55,309 bases of DNA from Pirellulales bacterium (GTDB taxonomy: Bacteria; Planctomycetota; Planctomycetia; Pirellulales; Lacipirellulaceae): the NCBI GenBank assembly GCA_020847515.1, contig JADLBW010000035.1, positions 1 through 55,309 of the forward strand. The letters run 5' to 3'. The translations under genes and the position numbers were made by a program. Below the pieces are notes generated by a model. It was not told the DNA's origin, searched no databases, and saw only the letters and a list, made by a program, of their open reading frames with translations. Positions 26,069 to 35,651 of this stretch are shown here, piece after piece (within the stretch, counting starts at the first letter, position 1; every line of letters starts with the position of its first letter).

Positions 26069-26884
26069 TCAGGCGGGCGGATGCCAGCCGGCGTCGGCCC
26101 ACAGTTCTCCGCTGACGGCGGAGTTGGAGGCCATGAAGCAAATCGCGTCGGCAATCTCTTCGGGCCGTATCAACCGCCTCAGTTGCGTGAAGGGCAAGAT
26201 GTTCTTGGCGATGTACTCCTCGCCCAGCGAACGGACCATGGGGGTATCGGTGAACCCTGGGTGGATGATCGAGCAGCGGACGCCGTGGTAGATGGCTTCT
26301 TTGGTGAGGGTCGCGGCGGCGCCCTCGAGGCCTGCTTTGCTGGCGGCGTAGGAGATCTGCCCCTTATTGCCCAGCGACGAGACCGAGCCGATGAAGACGA
26401 TGTTGCCTTGGACGTTTTCGGCCGGCTGCCACTGCTTCAGGCCGCGGCGGAGGCGGTCTTCCGCGATCCGGGCGACCATTTCGATGGCCCAGTAAATCGG
26501 CGCGATCAGGTTGACCTCGGTAACTTCGCGGAAATGGTTGATGGCGTAGGGGAGGACTTTGCCGGCGGTTTTATCGAGCCGCACCGACAGCCCGTCGCGG
26601 GTAATCCCCGCGGCGGGGACGCAGATCGTCACCACGCCGTGGCGGGCCGTTGCGTCGTCGTAGACCTGTCCGCGGAAGGTATCGTTGGTCGCATCGCCGA
26701 CTTTGACCTCCGCCACCTGACGCCCCATCGTTTCATTGATGTGATCGGCGAGGTTGTAGACCGCGTCGCGGCGGTCGACGAGGATTACGGCTTTGGCGCC
26801 GCGGCGTGCGAATTCGCGTGCCGCAGCCTCGCCAATGCCGCTGCCGGCGCCGGTGATGAGTACCACTTGCTCCTGAATGTTCAT
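26069..26884 (-). CDS. SDR-family oxidoreductase, possible second 3-oxoacyl/acetoacetyl reductase
   Basis: This 271-residue classical short-chain dehydrogenase has the cofactor loop TGAGSGIG near residue 11, Ser in IVFIGSVSSLG, and YxxxK as SYAASKAGL. The usual NNAG motif reads VPAAG, a noticeable change. After AYDP-type family features the C-terminus ends in GELWADAGW. An insertion around residues 100-150 (LDKTAGKVLPYAINHFREV) makes it longer than FabG/PhaB. Its position next to the phasin gene suggests a role in hydroxyacyl-CoA supply for PHA, but that is inference. The ATG lacks a strong ribosome binding site. Confidence 0.88.
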   Translation of the reverse strand: MNIQEQVVLITGAGSGIGEAAAREFARRGAKAVILVDRRDAVYNLADHINETMGRQVAEVKVGDATNDTFRGQVYDDATARHGVVTICVPAAGITRDGLSVRLDKTAGKVLPYAINHFREVTEVNLIAPIYWAIEMVARIAEDRLRRGLKQWQPAENVQGNIVFIGSVSSLGNKGQISYAASKAGLEGAAATLTKEAIYHGVRCSIIHPGFTDTPMVRSLGEEYIAKNILPFTQLRRLIRPEEIADAICFMASNSAVSGELWADAGWHPPA

Positions 26885-27103
26885 GTCAGCACCCGATTCG
26901 AAGTGAGAGGGGCGCCTCGTCGCGGGGCGGCGTGTATGGCGGGCGACCTGGCGCCAAATGTAAGCCGTGGCGCATTGAACCGGCGCGACTCGCCAGTCGC
27001 TGCAGCGGGGCTCAAAGCGAGGTTCAGGCAGAGCCGGACGCGCGGTACGCCGCTCCGCCCGAACCTCTGAGGCGTCCCGGCAGCGGGAGTCTGCCGGTCG
27101 CCG

Positions 27104-27547
27104 TCACGGACCGACTTTCGCCACGAGGTCAGTCCACTTGGCGACGGCGTTCTGGATTTCCTGCACTTGGGTCTCGGTGACCTCGCGGACGCAATCGAGC
27201 GTCTTGCGGCAGAATTGCTCCGAACGGCGTCGCAGCTCCTCGGGGCTGCCGGCGTCGGTAACCGCCAGGGCCGCGTCGAGCGACTCGATGGCGGCGTTAT
27301 ACTGGCGATCCATGACTTCGCGATGCTTGCGAGCGAGCCCGGAAACGGTTTCCACCCATTTGGAGCGGAACTGCTGCAGGCGGTTCATCATGGCGGTCTG
27401 CGGCGCCGGCGCCGCCGGCCACAAGCTGGAGAACTGACTGAGTAGTTCCTGCTGCAAGCGTAGATTCGTTTCGGCCGCCTTCCTGATATTCTGGAAGACC
27501 TCCTCCAACACAGCACTGCCGTCAGATTTCTCTTTGACTTCAGACAT
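27104..27547 (-). CDS. Phasin-like PHA-granule protein
   Basis: This 147-residue all-helical, amphipathic protein has the look of a phasin: an acidic N-terminus (MSEVKEKSDG), helices ILxEVFQNIRKAAETNLRLQQ, LSQFSSLWP, QFRSKWVETVSGLARKHREVMD and LRRRSEQFCRKTLDCVREV, no signal peptide and no enzymatic motif. Phasins coat PHA granules and are the main target of PhaR. AAGGAGA precedes the ATG. It is divergent from pccB across an unusually AT-rich promoter region that carries a PhaR-like site. The Pro-rich PAAPAP bend resembles phasins of other groups, but the sequence is divergent and the call rests on composition, length and context. Confidence 0.7.
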   Translation of the reverse strand: MSEVKEKSDGSAVLEEVFQNIRKAAETNLRLQQELLSQFSSLWPAAPAPQTAMMNRLQQFRSKWVETVSGLARKHREVMDRQYNAAIESLDAALAVTDAGSPEELRRRSEQFCRKTLDCVREVTETQVQEIQNAVAKWTDLVAKVGP

Positions 27548-27631
27548 GGCTATGGTCTCCTTGCAACGGGGCTTGCCGGAGCCTCCCGCCGCCTATGCCC
27601 GCGACGATCGAGCACTCCCGCGTTTTGTTCT

Positions 27632-27660
27632 ATTTTCCGCGTCCGGGCGGGCCAGGTCAA
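27632..27660 (-). promoter_or_regulatory. Putative phasin-gene promoter
   Basis: On the minus strand TTGACC (27660 to 27655) is followed after 17 bases by GAAAAT (27637 to 27632). The -35 box is good and the -10 box is only fair. Confidence 0.35.
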
Positions 27661-27670
27661 GCCTAAAATG

Positions 27671-27682
27671 CTGCATTTGCAC
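27671..27682. promoter_or_regulatory. PhaR-operator-like site
   Basis: The site reads CTGC-ATTT-GCAC. Alphaproteobacterial PhaR is described as binding CTGC-N3 or N4-GCAG; this differs from that in one base. It sits upstream of the phasin gene's predicted -35 box, within the shared divergent region. Confidence 0.35.
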
Positions 27683-27739
27683 AATAATTATAAAATTTTA
27701 CCCCATAAACTATTACATTGATATGTCTGGCCAATTTGG

Positions 27740-27769
27740 TTGCCATTTATGGGGATGTAGCGGTATATT
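27740..27769 (+). promoter_or_regulatory. Putative pccB promoter
   Basis: TTGCCA at 27740-27745 and TATATT at 27764-27769 are separated by 18 bases, 84 bases before the pccB start. Confidence 0.4.
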
Positions 27770-27852
27770 ATAGCGCAACTGCACAGCGGGGAATTGCGGG
27801 ACTCTTCCGAAGCGCGATCGACGTTTACCACCAACGCGGCAGCGAGGCAGCC

Positions 27853-29385
<1,533 letters not shown>

Positions 29386-29514
29386 GGAGATTTAAGCCCT
29401 ATCGAGCGAAGAGCGAGTTCAGCGCCGCGCACGATCGGCTGCAGCTTGCGCGGCTGGGCATAGCAGCGAAGCGCGGGCGGGTCTGGACTGGCTGCCAACG
29501 GCAAGGAACGGCAT

Positions 29515-31500
29515 GTGTTTCATAAGATCTTGATTGCCAATCGCGGTGAAATCGCCTGCCGAGTGATTCGGACGGCGCGGCGGATGGGAATTCGCACGGT
29601 AGCGGTCTACTCGGAGGCCGATAAGGACGCGTTGCACGTAGCGCTGGCCGACGAAGCGGCGTGCATTGGTCCGGCGCCGTCGGTGCAAAGCTATCTGGCG
29701 GTCGATAACATTCTGCAGGCGTGCCGGGACTCGGCAGCGGAGGCCGTCCATCCAGGCTACGGGTTTCTGTCAGAGAACCCGGCGCTGGCTGAGCGACTGG
29801 AAGCAGCGGGGCTGACGTTTATCGGCCCCAGCGCGCACGCAATGCGGCAAATGGGGGATAAGATTGCGTCGAAGCAGTTAGCGCGGGAGAGCGGCGTCAA
29901 TACGATCCCCGGTTATTCGGGGGTCATCCACGACGCCGATCACGCGGTCCGCGCCGCTCGCGAGGTCGGCTACCCCGTGATGCTCAAGGCCAGCGCGGGA
30001 GGCGGCGGCAAGGGGATGCGAATCGCCCGCAACGAGGACGAATGCCGCGAGGGCTTTCTCCGGGCCAGCGGCGAAGCGCGGGGAAGCTTCGGCGACGATC
30101 GCATCCTCATGGAGCGGTATATTGATCAGCCGCGGCACATTGAAATACAAGTTCTTGGGGACCGGCACGGAACCATCCTGCATTTGGGCGAGCGCGAATG
30201 TTCGCTCCAGCGACGGCATCAGAAGGTGATCGAGGAAGCGCCCTCGCCGCTGGTCGACGAGCATCTTCGCCAGGCGATGGGGGCCCAGGCGGTCGCGTTG
30301 GCGCGAGCGGTCGGCTACTATTCCGCCGGCACGGTGGAGTTTATCGTCGACGCGCGGCGGAATTTTTACTTTCTGGAGATGAACACCCGCCTGCAGGTCG
30401 AGCATCCGGTCACTGAGTTCGTCACTGGGCTGGATCTCGTGGAGCTGATGATACGGATTGCCGCGGGCGAGCCGCTGCCCTTCTCGCAGCAGGCGCTGCG
30501 CCTGCGGGGTTGGGCGATTGAAGCCCGCGTGTACGCGGAAGATCCGTTCCGCAACTTTCTGCCGTCGGTAGGGCGATTGGTCCGTTATCTGCCGCCGGCG
30601 GAAGGGGACGGAGTGAGAATCGATTCAGGGGTCTACGAGGGAGGGGAAGTATCGATCTATTACGATCCCATGATGGCGAAGCTAATCGCGTACGGGGCGT
30701 CGCGCGAGGAGGCGCGCGTCCGGCTACGGGACGCGCTCAATGAGTTTTACATCCGAGGCGTGTCCCACAACCTCAGCTTTTTGGGCGCGCTGGCGGCGCA
30801 TCGACGCTTCGTCGAGGGGGATATTCATACCAACCTCATCGCCGAGGAATTCCCCGACGGATTCCATGCGGCCGACGTCGTGCACGATGATCCGGCGCTA
30901 CTGGTAACGGTCGCCGCGACGATCCATCGGCGATATCGCGAGCGCGCCGCGCAGATCACCGGCCAGCTTCCCGGTTACGAGCCTCAAGTGGAAACCGAAT
31001 GGGTCGTATCGATCAACGGCGAGCGCCACGAGGTCAGCGCACGTCCGGCAGGGACCGGCCACGACATAACGCTGCACGGGCGCACCCGGCGCGTGGTCAG
31101 CGACTGGCAGTTCGGCAATCCGATCTTCCGGGGCACGATCGACGGTCAGGAGGCGTGCCTGCACGTCGAGCGGCTCAATCTGGGGTATCGGCTGTACCAC
31201 TGGGGGGCAGTCGTAGACGTAACCGTGCTGTCGGCGCGGGCCGCCGAGTTGCTGGCGCGAATGCCGGAGAAGCGCCCTGCCGACACGTCGAAGTTCCTTT
31301 GCTCGCCGATGCCGGGATTGCTGGCGCGGGTCGTGGTCGAGCCGGGCGAGGAAGTCAAGGCAGGTCAAGAACTGGCGATCGTGGAAGCGATGAAAATGGA
31401 GAACCGGCTGTGCGCCGATCGGGACGGCAAGGTCAAGCAACTGCTCGTGGCCGTGGGCGATGCGCTGTCGGTGGATCAGGCGATAATCGAGTTTGAATGA
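29515..31500 (+). CDS. pccA: Acyl-CoA (propionyl-CoA) carboxylase alpha subunit: biotin carboxylase plus carrier
   Basis: This 661-residue subunit carboxylates its own biotin with ATP and bicarbonate. The biotin carboxylase domain opens with KILIANRGEIACRVIRTARR. The ATP-grasp glycine loop is GGGGKGM with Lys166. EMNTRLQVEHPVTE is the active-site strand. A linking domain spans about 450-580. The carrier domain ends with EAMKMENR, biotinylated at Lys627. AAGGAA at 29503-29508 supports the GTG start. It follows pccB, and its last 25 bases overlap the end of the ABC1 kinase gene on the other strand. The alpha/beta arrangement fits propionyl-CoA or acyl-CoA carboxylase; substrate preference is not fixed by sequence. 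Confidence 0.95.
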   Translation: MFHKILIANRGEIACRVIRTARRMGIRTVAVYSEADKDALHVALADEAACIGPAPSVQSYLAVDNILQACRDSAAEAVHPGYGFLSENPALAERLEAAGLTFIGPSAHAMRQMGDKIASKQLARESGVNTIPGYSGVIHDADHAVRAAREVGYPVMLKASAGGGGKGMRIARNEDECREGFLRASGEARGSFGDDRILMERYIDQPRHIEIQVLGDRHGTILHLGERECSLQRRHQKVIEEAPSPLVDEHLRQAMGAQAVALARAVGYYSAGTVEFIVDARRNFYFLEMNTRLQVEHPVTEFVTGLDLVELMIRIAAGEPLPFSQQALRLRGWAIEARVYAEDPFRNFLPSVGRLVRYLPPAEGDGVRIDSGVYEGGEVSIYYDPMMAKLIAYGASREEARVRLRDALNEFYIRGVSHNLSFLGALAAHRRFVEGDIHTNLIAEEFPDGFHAADVVHDDPALLVTVAATIHRRYRERAAQITGQLPGYEPQVETEWVVSINGERHEVSARPAGTGHDITLHGRTRRVVSDWQFGNPIFRGTIDGQEACLHVERLNLGYRLYHWGAVVDVTVLSARAAELLARMPEKRPADTSKFLCSPMPGLLARVVVEPGEEVKAGQELAIVEAMKMENRLCADRDGKVKQLLVAVGDALSVDQAIIEFE

Positions 31501-33062
31501 CCGGGAAGGGTCGTTTCAGCTCGCGGCGCTCGCTTTCCGTCCGGGTGGCCGTTACCCAGGGAAGCCGGCCGGGGAGGCTGCATCGAAGCGCCCAGCGCCG
31601 CCGCCAGGTCGCTCCAGGCGCCAAGCCCGTGTCGGCCTGCCGCCCAGGGAGCGTTCAGTGCGAGTTCGACCAGATCGGCGTTGGAGGTGCGCGTAGGCAG
31701 CGCCCGCGAGCCGAAGGGCAAGAACAAGCGCATACAAGCTTCAGAGAGGAAATGGCGCAGCCATTGGCGGAAAAGCGAATCGTCGAATTGAAAGTCGCTG
31801 TCGATGTCGCGGATCGTCCCTTGAAGGGTGAGCAACGATTTACGAAACAGGAGCATCTCCGGGGGCGGTTTCAGACGGGCCTTCTCGACGGCCTCGTCCA
31901 GCAAGCCTATCAGCCAGAGCAGCCCGGGCGGCTGGCCGCGGCGGATGAGCGACAGTCGCGCGTGCACGACCGCCTGCAACGCTTCGCTGCGGAGTTCTCG
32001 CTGGTGGCTCAGCAGCGTGAGCAACTCGACGATCTTCTGGTCGTGGAGCGTCACGGCGGCGAGCACGATCTGCGTAATCACGCTCCGGTCCGACTCGGGC
32101 AACCAAGTTGCGAGGCTCCAATCCAACAGCGACAAACGCCCGTCGTCGCCGAGGAGCAGATTGCCGGGATGCGGATCGCAATGGAAGATGGCGGCCTCGC
32201 CGCGGGCGAATAACGGGCGCAAGACGACCGCGCGGAAGACGAGCTCAGCCAGGCGGCGGCGGTCGCTCGCATCCGGAGCGCGGAAGTCGCTGACGTTCGC
32301 GCCGGCGACGCGCTCCATCGCAGTAATTCGCGGCGTACAAAAGTCCAGGAGAGCCGGAACGTGCACCTGAAGATCGTTGGCGTGGAGCTGAGCGGCCAGC
32401 GACAAATGCCGTTGCTCCTGATCCAGCCGAAGCTCCCAGGCCAGCTTGCCGCTGACCTGTTCGAAGGTCGAGCGATAGTCCAATTCCGGAATCTTCAATT
32501 GATGGCAGCGATCATCCAGGTACGACCCTACGCGCTCGAGTAATTGCAGCTCCTGCTGCAGCCGATCTTCGATGCCCGGCTTGAGGATTTTGAAGACGCC
32601 TCGCAGGCGATGATGCGGCCCGTAGACAAAGGGGACGACGACCGCGACGCTGGCTTCCGCCAACGCCGGCGGCGTTAGCCGTACGCCCAAGCGGTCGAGC
32701 GAGCCGAGCTCGCTAGCGATCCGCTGGGCCAGCCGCGTAAGCGGAGTGACCGGCGGAAGCGATTCGAGCGGGCGCAATTGATCGCGCAAGTCGGGCGCTA
32801 AGCGACGATCGCGAGCTATGGTCTGCCCGAGCTTGTGCAGCACCGGACAGCAGCGCGCCAATTCTCCGAGCCGCTGCGCCGTCGTGGCACTGAGGCCCAG
32901 CAGCGACTGCCGGGTTAGGGCCTCCGCCTGGCGCTCCGGGGATAATCCGCCCAGAAAGTGAATCAGACCCTCGCGCACCGGCTGTGCAAAGCGGGCGTAG
33001 TCGCCAGGCAGCAGCGCAGCGACGCCCGCTTCATCGATGAGATCGTCCCAGTCTATGCTCAT
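31476..33062 (-). CDS. Divergent ABC1/AarF/UbiB-type atypical kinase in the PHA operon
   Basis: This 528-residue protein carries the hallmarks of the ABC1 kinase-like family: HKLGQ at 76-80 (the KxGQ motif), the nucleotide-binding lysine in VFKILKPG (Lys158), HCDPHPGN at 294-301, and DWS at 314-316 in place of DFG. The usual Ala-rich loop before the lysine is replaced by ALAEASVAVVVPF, so it is a divergent branch. UbiB-type members support ubiquinone biosynthesis, and plant members sit on plastoglobule lipid droplets. Here it is the last gene of the phaA-B-E-C run, 109 bases after phaC. The ATG at 33062 is preferred; a TTG start at 33143 is possible. Its end overlaps pccA tail to tail. No transmembrane helix is obvious. 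Confidence 0.9.
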   Translation of the reverse strand: MSIDWDDLIDEAGVAALLPGDYARFAQPVREGLIHFLGGLSPERQAEALTRQSLLGLSATTAQRLGELARCCPVLHKLGQTIARDRRLAPDLRDQLRPLESLPPVTPLTRLAQRIASELGSLDRLGVRLTPPALAEASVAVVVPFVYGPHHRLRGVFKILKPGIEDRLQQELQLLERVGSYLDDRCHQLKIPELDYRSTFEQVSGKLAWELRLDQEQRHLSLAAQLHANDLQVHVPALLDFCTPRITAMERVAGANVSDFRAPDASDRRRLAELVFRAVVLRPLFARGEAAIFHCDPHPGNLLLGDDGRLSLLDWSLATWLPESDRSVITQIVLAAVTLHDQKIVELLTLLSHQRELRSEALQAVVHARLSLIRRGQPPGLLWLIGLLDEAVEKARLKPPPEMLLFRKSLLTLQGTIRDIDSDFQFDDSLFRQWLRHFLSEACMRLFLPFGSRALPTRTSNADLVELALNAPWAAGRHGLGAWSDLAAALGASMQPPRPASLGNGHPDGKRAPRAETTLPGHSNSIIA

Positions 33063-33171
33063 TTGATAAAAGCTAGCGGCTAGCGGCTGGCGGCCCGAAG
33101 GATCGCTCCAGGTCTGTTGTTGGGCGACGGGGGTTGGTGGCAAGTGGGGGGCGGTTGCCGCACAGGGATGG

Positions 33172-34266
33172 CTAATTTGACCGGGCCGCGAGCCACTGGT
33201 CGATGTGCGGCCAGGTGGTGTGCTCGGCCCCTCGGCCGGCCATGATGCCGATGTGTCCGCCGCGGACCCGGTGCACGGCCTTGTCCTCCGTTCCGAAGAG
33301 GGACATCACTCGCTCGGATTGGCAGGGTGGCGTAATGTGGTCGGATTCGGCGATGACATTCAGCACGCTGGCCCGCAATTGGCTGAGGCGGACCGGCTCG
33401 CCGCGAAGACTCAACGTTCCTTCGACCAGGCGGTTGTGCTTATAGAAGTCGTTGATCAGTTGCCGGTAGGCAGCGCCTGCCATGGGAATGATGTCTCTGA
33501 CCCAGGTGTTCATCGCATGCCAGGCGCTGACCTTACCGACGTCGTCGATGTTGTCCCAGAGGTTGACGTATGTTCCGACGAAGTTTTCGACGGGCTTGAG
33601 CATTTTGGCGCCGGCGTCGATCATCTCGCCGGGAACGTTGCCAAAGGTCTCTACGACGCGATCTGCATTGAAAGCCGCGTCGCTTGCCCAGCGAGAGAAC
33701 CCGCCGGCCGCCTTGTCGGAGAAGTCGAGCGGCGCCGTCAACAGGACGAGGTTCTTGAGGCCGTCGTCGGGTCGCAGGGCGGCATAGAGCGTGGAGATCA
33801 GCGCGCCAAGGCACCAGCCGAGCATGCTGAACTGCTGGGCGCCGGTGATCGACTGGAACTTTCGAATGGCGCGCGGCAAATATTCAAGCGTGTAATCGTC
33901 AAAGGAGAGATTCTTGTCCTCAGGACCGGGAATGCCCCAATCCAGCAGGAATACGTCGTAACCTTGTTTGAGCATGTACTCGACAAAGCTGTGGCCCGGG
34001 CGCAAGTCCAGCACATGCGGCCGGTTCATGATGGCAAAGATCAGCAGCAAGGGCGTCTTATGCCGCGGATGCGGATCGACCATCGGGGAATAACGATAGA
34101 GCTTGGCCTTGTTAAGCGTCCAGACGAGCTGTTTGGGGGTTCGCGCGATCTGGGCGTCGCTCGACAGCAAGCGGTTGAAGGTGCGTACGTTTTTGGCCGC
34201 CTCATGCCAGTTCTTGCATACCTGTTGGAACGGGTCCAAGGCGGTGCGTGTAGATGTATTGCCCAT
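33172..34266 (-). CDS. phaC: Class III PHA synthase catalytic subunit
   Basis: This 364-residue enzyme polymerises hydroxyacyl-CoA into PHA. The lipase-like box is GWCLGA with the nucleophile Cys152. The triad is completed by Asp309 (AESDHI) and His338 (GGHIG). The length of about 360 residues and the motif spacing are those of class III, which needs a partner subunit PhaE. A short PhaE-like gene lies 130 bases upstream on the same strand. The class III pattern (TLxYLPRAIRKF, MLGWCLGALIS) differs from the longer class I enzymes. The ATG has no strong ribosome binding site, so it may depend on coupling from upstream genes. Confidence 0.95.
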   Translation of the reverse strand: MGNTSTRTALDPFQQVCKNWHEAAKNVRTFNRLLSSDAQIARTPKQLVWTLNKAKLYRYSPMVDPHPRHKTPLLLIFAIMNRPHVLDLRPGHSFVEYMLKQGYDVFLLDWGIPGPEDKNLSFDDYTLEYLPRAIRKFQSITGAQQFSMLGWCLGALISTLYAALRPDDGLKNLVLLTAPLDFSDKAAGGFSRWASDAAFNADRVVETFGNVPGEMIDAGAKMLKPVENFVGTYVNLWDNIDDVGKVSAWHAMNTWVRDIIPMAGAAYRQLINDFYKHNRLVEGTLSLRGEPVRLSQLRASVLNVIAESDHITPPCQSERVMSLFGTEDKAVHRVRGGHIGIMAGRGAEHTTWPHIDQWLAARSN

Positions 34267-34396
34267 GGCGAGGACTAGTCCCTATACGAGCGGAGGTGAG
34301 GACCTGGCGGACGAAATTGCCGGGCGTGCAGCGGCGCTTTCAGTTCCTGGCGCATGACCTTTCGGAAGCGTGCTTAGTGCTGATTCGGTAAGGGCG

Positions 34397-34756
34397 CTAG
34401 GACTCGGTGCGATTCCAGCCGCCGCCGGCAGGTCGCGCCAGAGCGTCCAGTTTCGCTTCCATGTCGTCGAGGCGCATTTCGATATGGGTCAGTTGCTCAG
34501 CCAGGCGGATGAAATCCTCACGGCTGGGCATGTTGAGATTGGCCAGCGATTGCGCCATGGTTGATTCCATGAGTTTGCGGAACGGCGCCGACGCGCTCAG
34601 GCTGGCGTCCAGCATAGCGCCGGTCGCCCCGGCGTAGGCCTCGGTGTTGACCAGGTGGGTCATCATTTGCGCCCAGTTAGTCATGGCGGCGTCACGCATC
34701 CCTTTGAGCACGCCGGTAGGATCCAAAGGATCGGTTCGAGTACCATTTTCGCTCAT
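34397..34756 (-). CDS. phaE: Very short PhaE-like PHA synthase partner
   Basis: This 119-residue protein starts at 34756 with AAGGAAG upstream. The N-terminal half is helical (GMRDAAMTNWAQMMTHLV). The C-terminal segment 75-106 has the PhaE signature form: LNMPSRED followed by heptads (IRLAEQLTHIEMRLDDMEAKL). It lies directly upstream of phaC, as phaE does in class III operons. PhaE proteins of purple sulfur bacteria are about three times longer, so most of the usual N-terminal domain is missing. Alternatives are a phasin or PhaM-like activator with the same NxPSR-plus-coil end. The symbol is provisional. Confidence 0.65.
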   Translation of the reverse strand: MSENGTRTDPLDPTGVLKGMRDAAMTNWAQMMTHLVNTEAYAGATGAMLDASLSASAPFRKLMESTMAQSLANLNMPSREDFIRLAEQLTHIEMRLDDMEAKLDALARPAGGGWNRTES

Positions 34757-34834
34757 GGCGTTTGGCTTCCTTTCTGATAGAGGTCCGAACGAAGCGCATG
34801 CATTGCACCCGGAGGCGCCGCCGACAGGGGCCAC

Positions 34835-35578
34835 TCACATGTACGCTCCGCCGTTGACGTTGATCTGCTGACCGGTGATGTAATCGCCCTCGGCGGCGAG
34901 AAAGACGACGGCCTTGGCGATCTCCTCGGGCTTGCCAAAGCGCCCCATGGGAATCCGCTGCTTGATCTGATCCTGGATCTTCTCAGGCACCTCGGTGAAC
35001 ATATCGGTCTCGGTAAACCCGGGGGCGACGGTGTTGACCGTGATGTTCGACTTTGCCAGTTCGAGGGCGGCGGTGCGGGTGAAGGCGATGACGCCCCCTT
35101 TGCTGGCGCTGTAATTCGCCTGGCCGTAGGCGGGGATTTGGCCGTTCATCGAACTGATATTGATGATCCGGCCGAAGGCGTGCTCCAACATCGCGGGGAT
35201 GGCGGCCGAGACGGTAAAAAAGCAGCCGTTGAGATTGGTCTGGATGACCTGCAGCCAGCTTTCGTCGTCGAGCTTGCGGAGCGATTTGTCGCGGGTGATG
35301 CCGGCGTTGTTGACCAGTATGTCGAGTCGTCCCCAGGCGTCTAACACCTTTTTCACCATATCGCGGGCTTCTTGCGAGACGGCGACGTTCGCCTGCACGA
35401 CCAGCGACTTGACGCCAAGCGCGGCGATTTCGTCCGCCACTTCCTTGGCCTTCGCTTCACTGGACTGAAAGTTCACGGCGACCGAAGCGCCGTTCCGCGC
35501 GAGCTCCAGGGCAATGGCGCGTCCGATTCCGCGCGAAGCGCCAGTGACTAGAGCCGTCTTTCCTTCGAGTCGAGACAT
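34835..35578 (-). CDS. phaB: Acetoacetyl-CoA reductase (PhaB)
   Basis: This 247-residue NADPH-dependent SDR reduces acetoacetyl-CoA to (R)-3-hydroxybutyryl-CoA. It has TGASRGIG, NNAGITRD, Ser in INISSMNGQ and YSASKGG with the catalytic Tyr and Lys. FabG is the close alternative by sequence. The position between phaA and the phaE-phaC pair makes PhaB the better call. GGGAGAA precedes the ATG at 35578, and an open extension to 35665 is rejected. It is 73 bases after phaA. Confidence 0.92.
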   Translation of the reverse strand: MSRLEGKTALVTGASRGIGRAIALELARNGASVAVNFQSSEAKAKEVADEIAALGVKSLVVQANVAVSQEARDMVKKVLDAWGRLDILVNNAGITRDKSLRKLDDESWLQVIQTNLNGCFFTVSAAIPAMLEHAFGRIINISSMNGQIPAYGQANYSASKGGVIAFTRTAALELAKSNITVNTVAPGFTETDMFTEVPEKIQDQIKQRIPMGRFGKPEEIAKAVVFLAAEGDYITGQQINVNGGAYM

Positions 35579-35651
35579 GACAATTCTCCCGTAGATCGCG
35601 ATCTGCCGGCCGGGGGCCGGCGTCGTCCTTAGAAAACAATCGCCGCGTGCT

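Larger units (their letters stand above)
27548..27852. other. AT-rich divergent promoter region, phasin gene / pccB
   Basis: Within this 305-base gap the segment 27660-27775 is far richer in A/T than its surroundings. It holds candidate promoters in both directions and a CTGC-ATTT-GCAC half-palindrome at 27671-27682. There is no gene. Confidence 0.6.

Noticed and set aside
25631-27070. Rightward open frame of 479 codons across the SDR gene and the gap before it
   Set aside because: It overlaps the SDR gene antisense, and its sequence is low-information with no domain. It is a shadow of the high-GC SDR coding strand.
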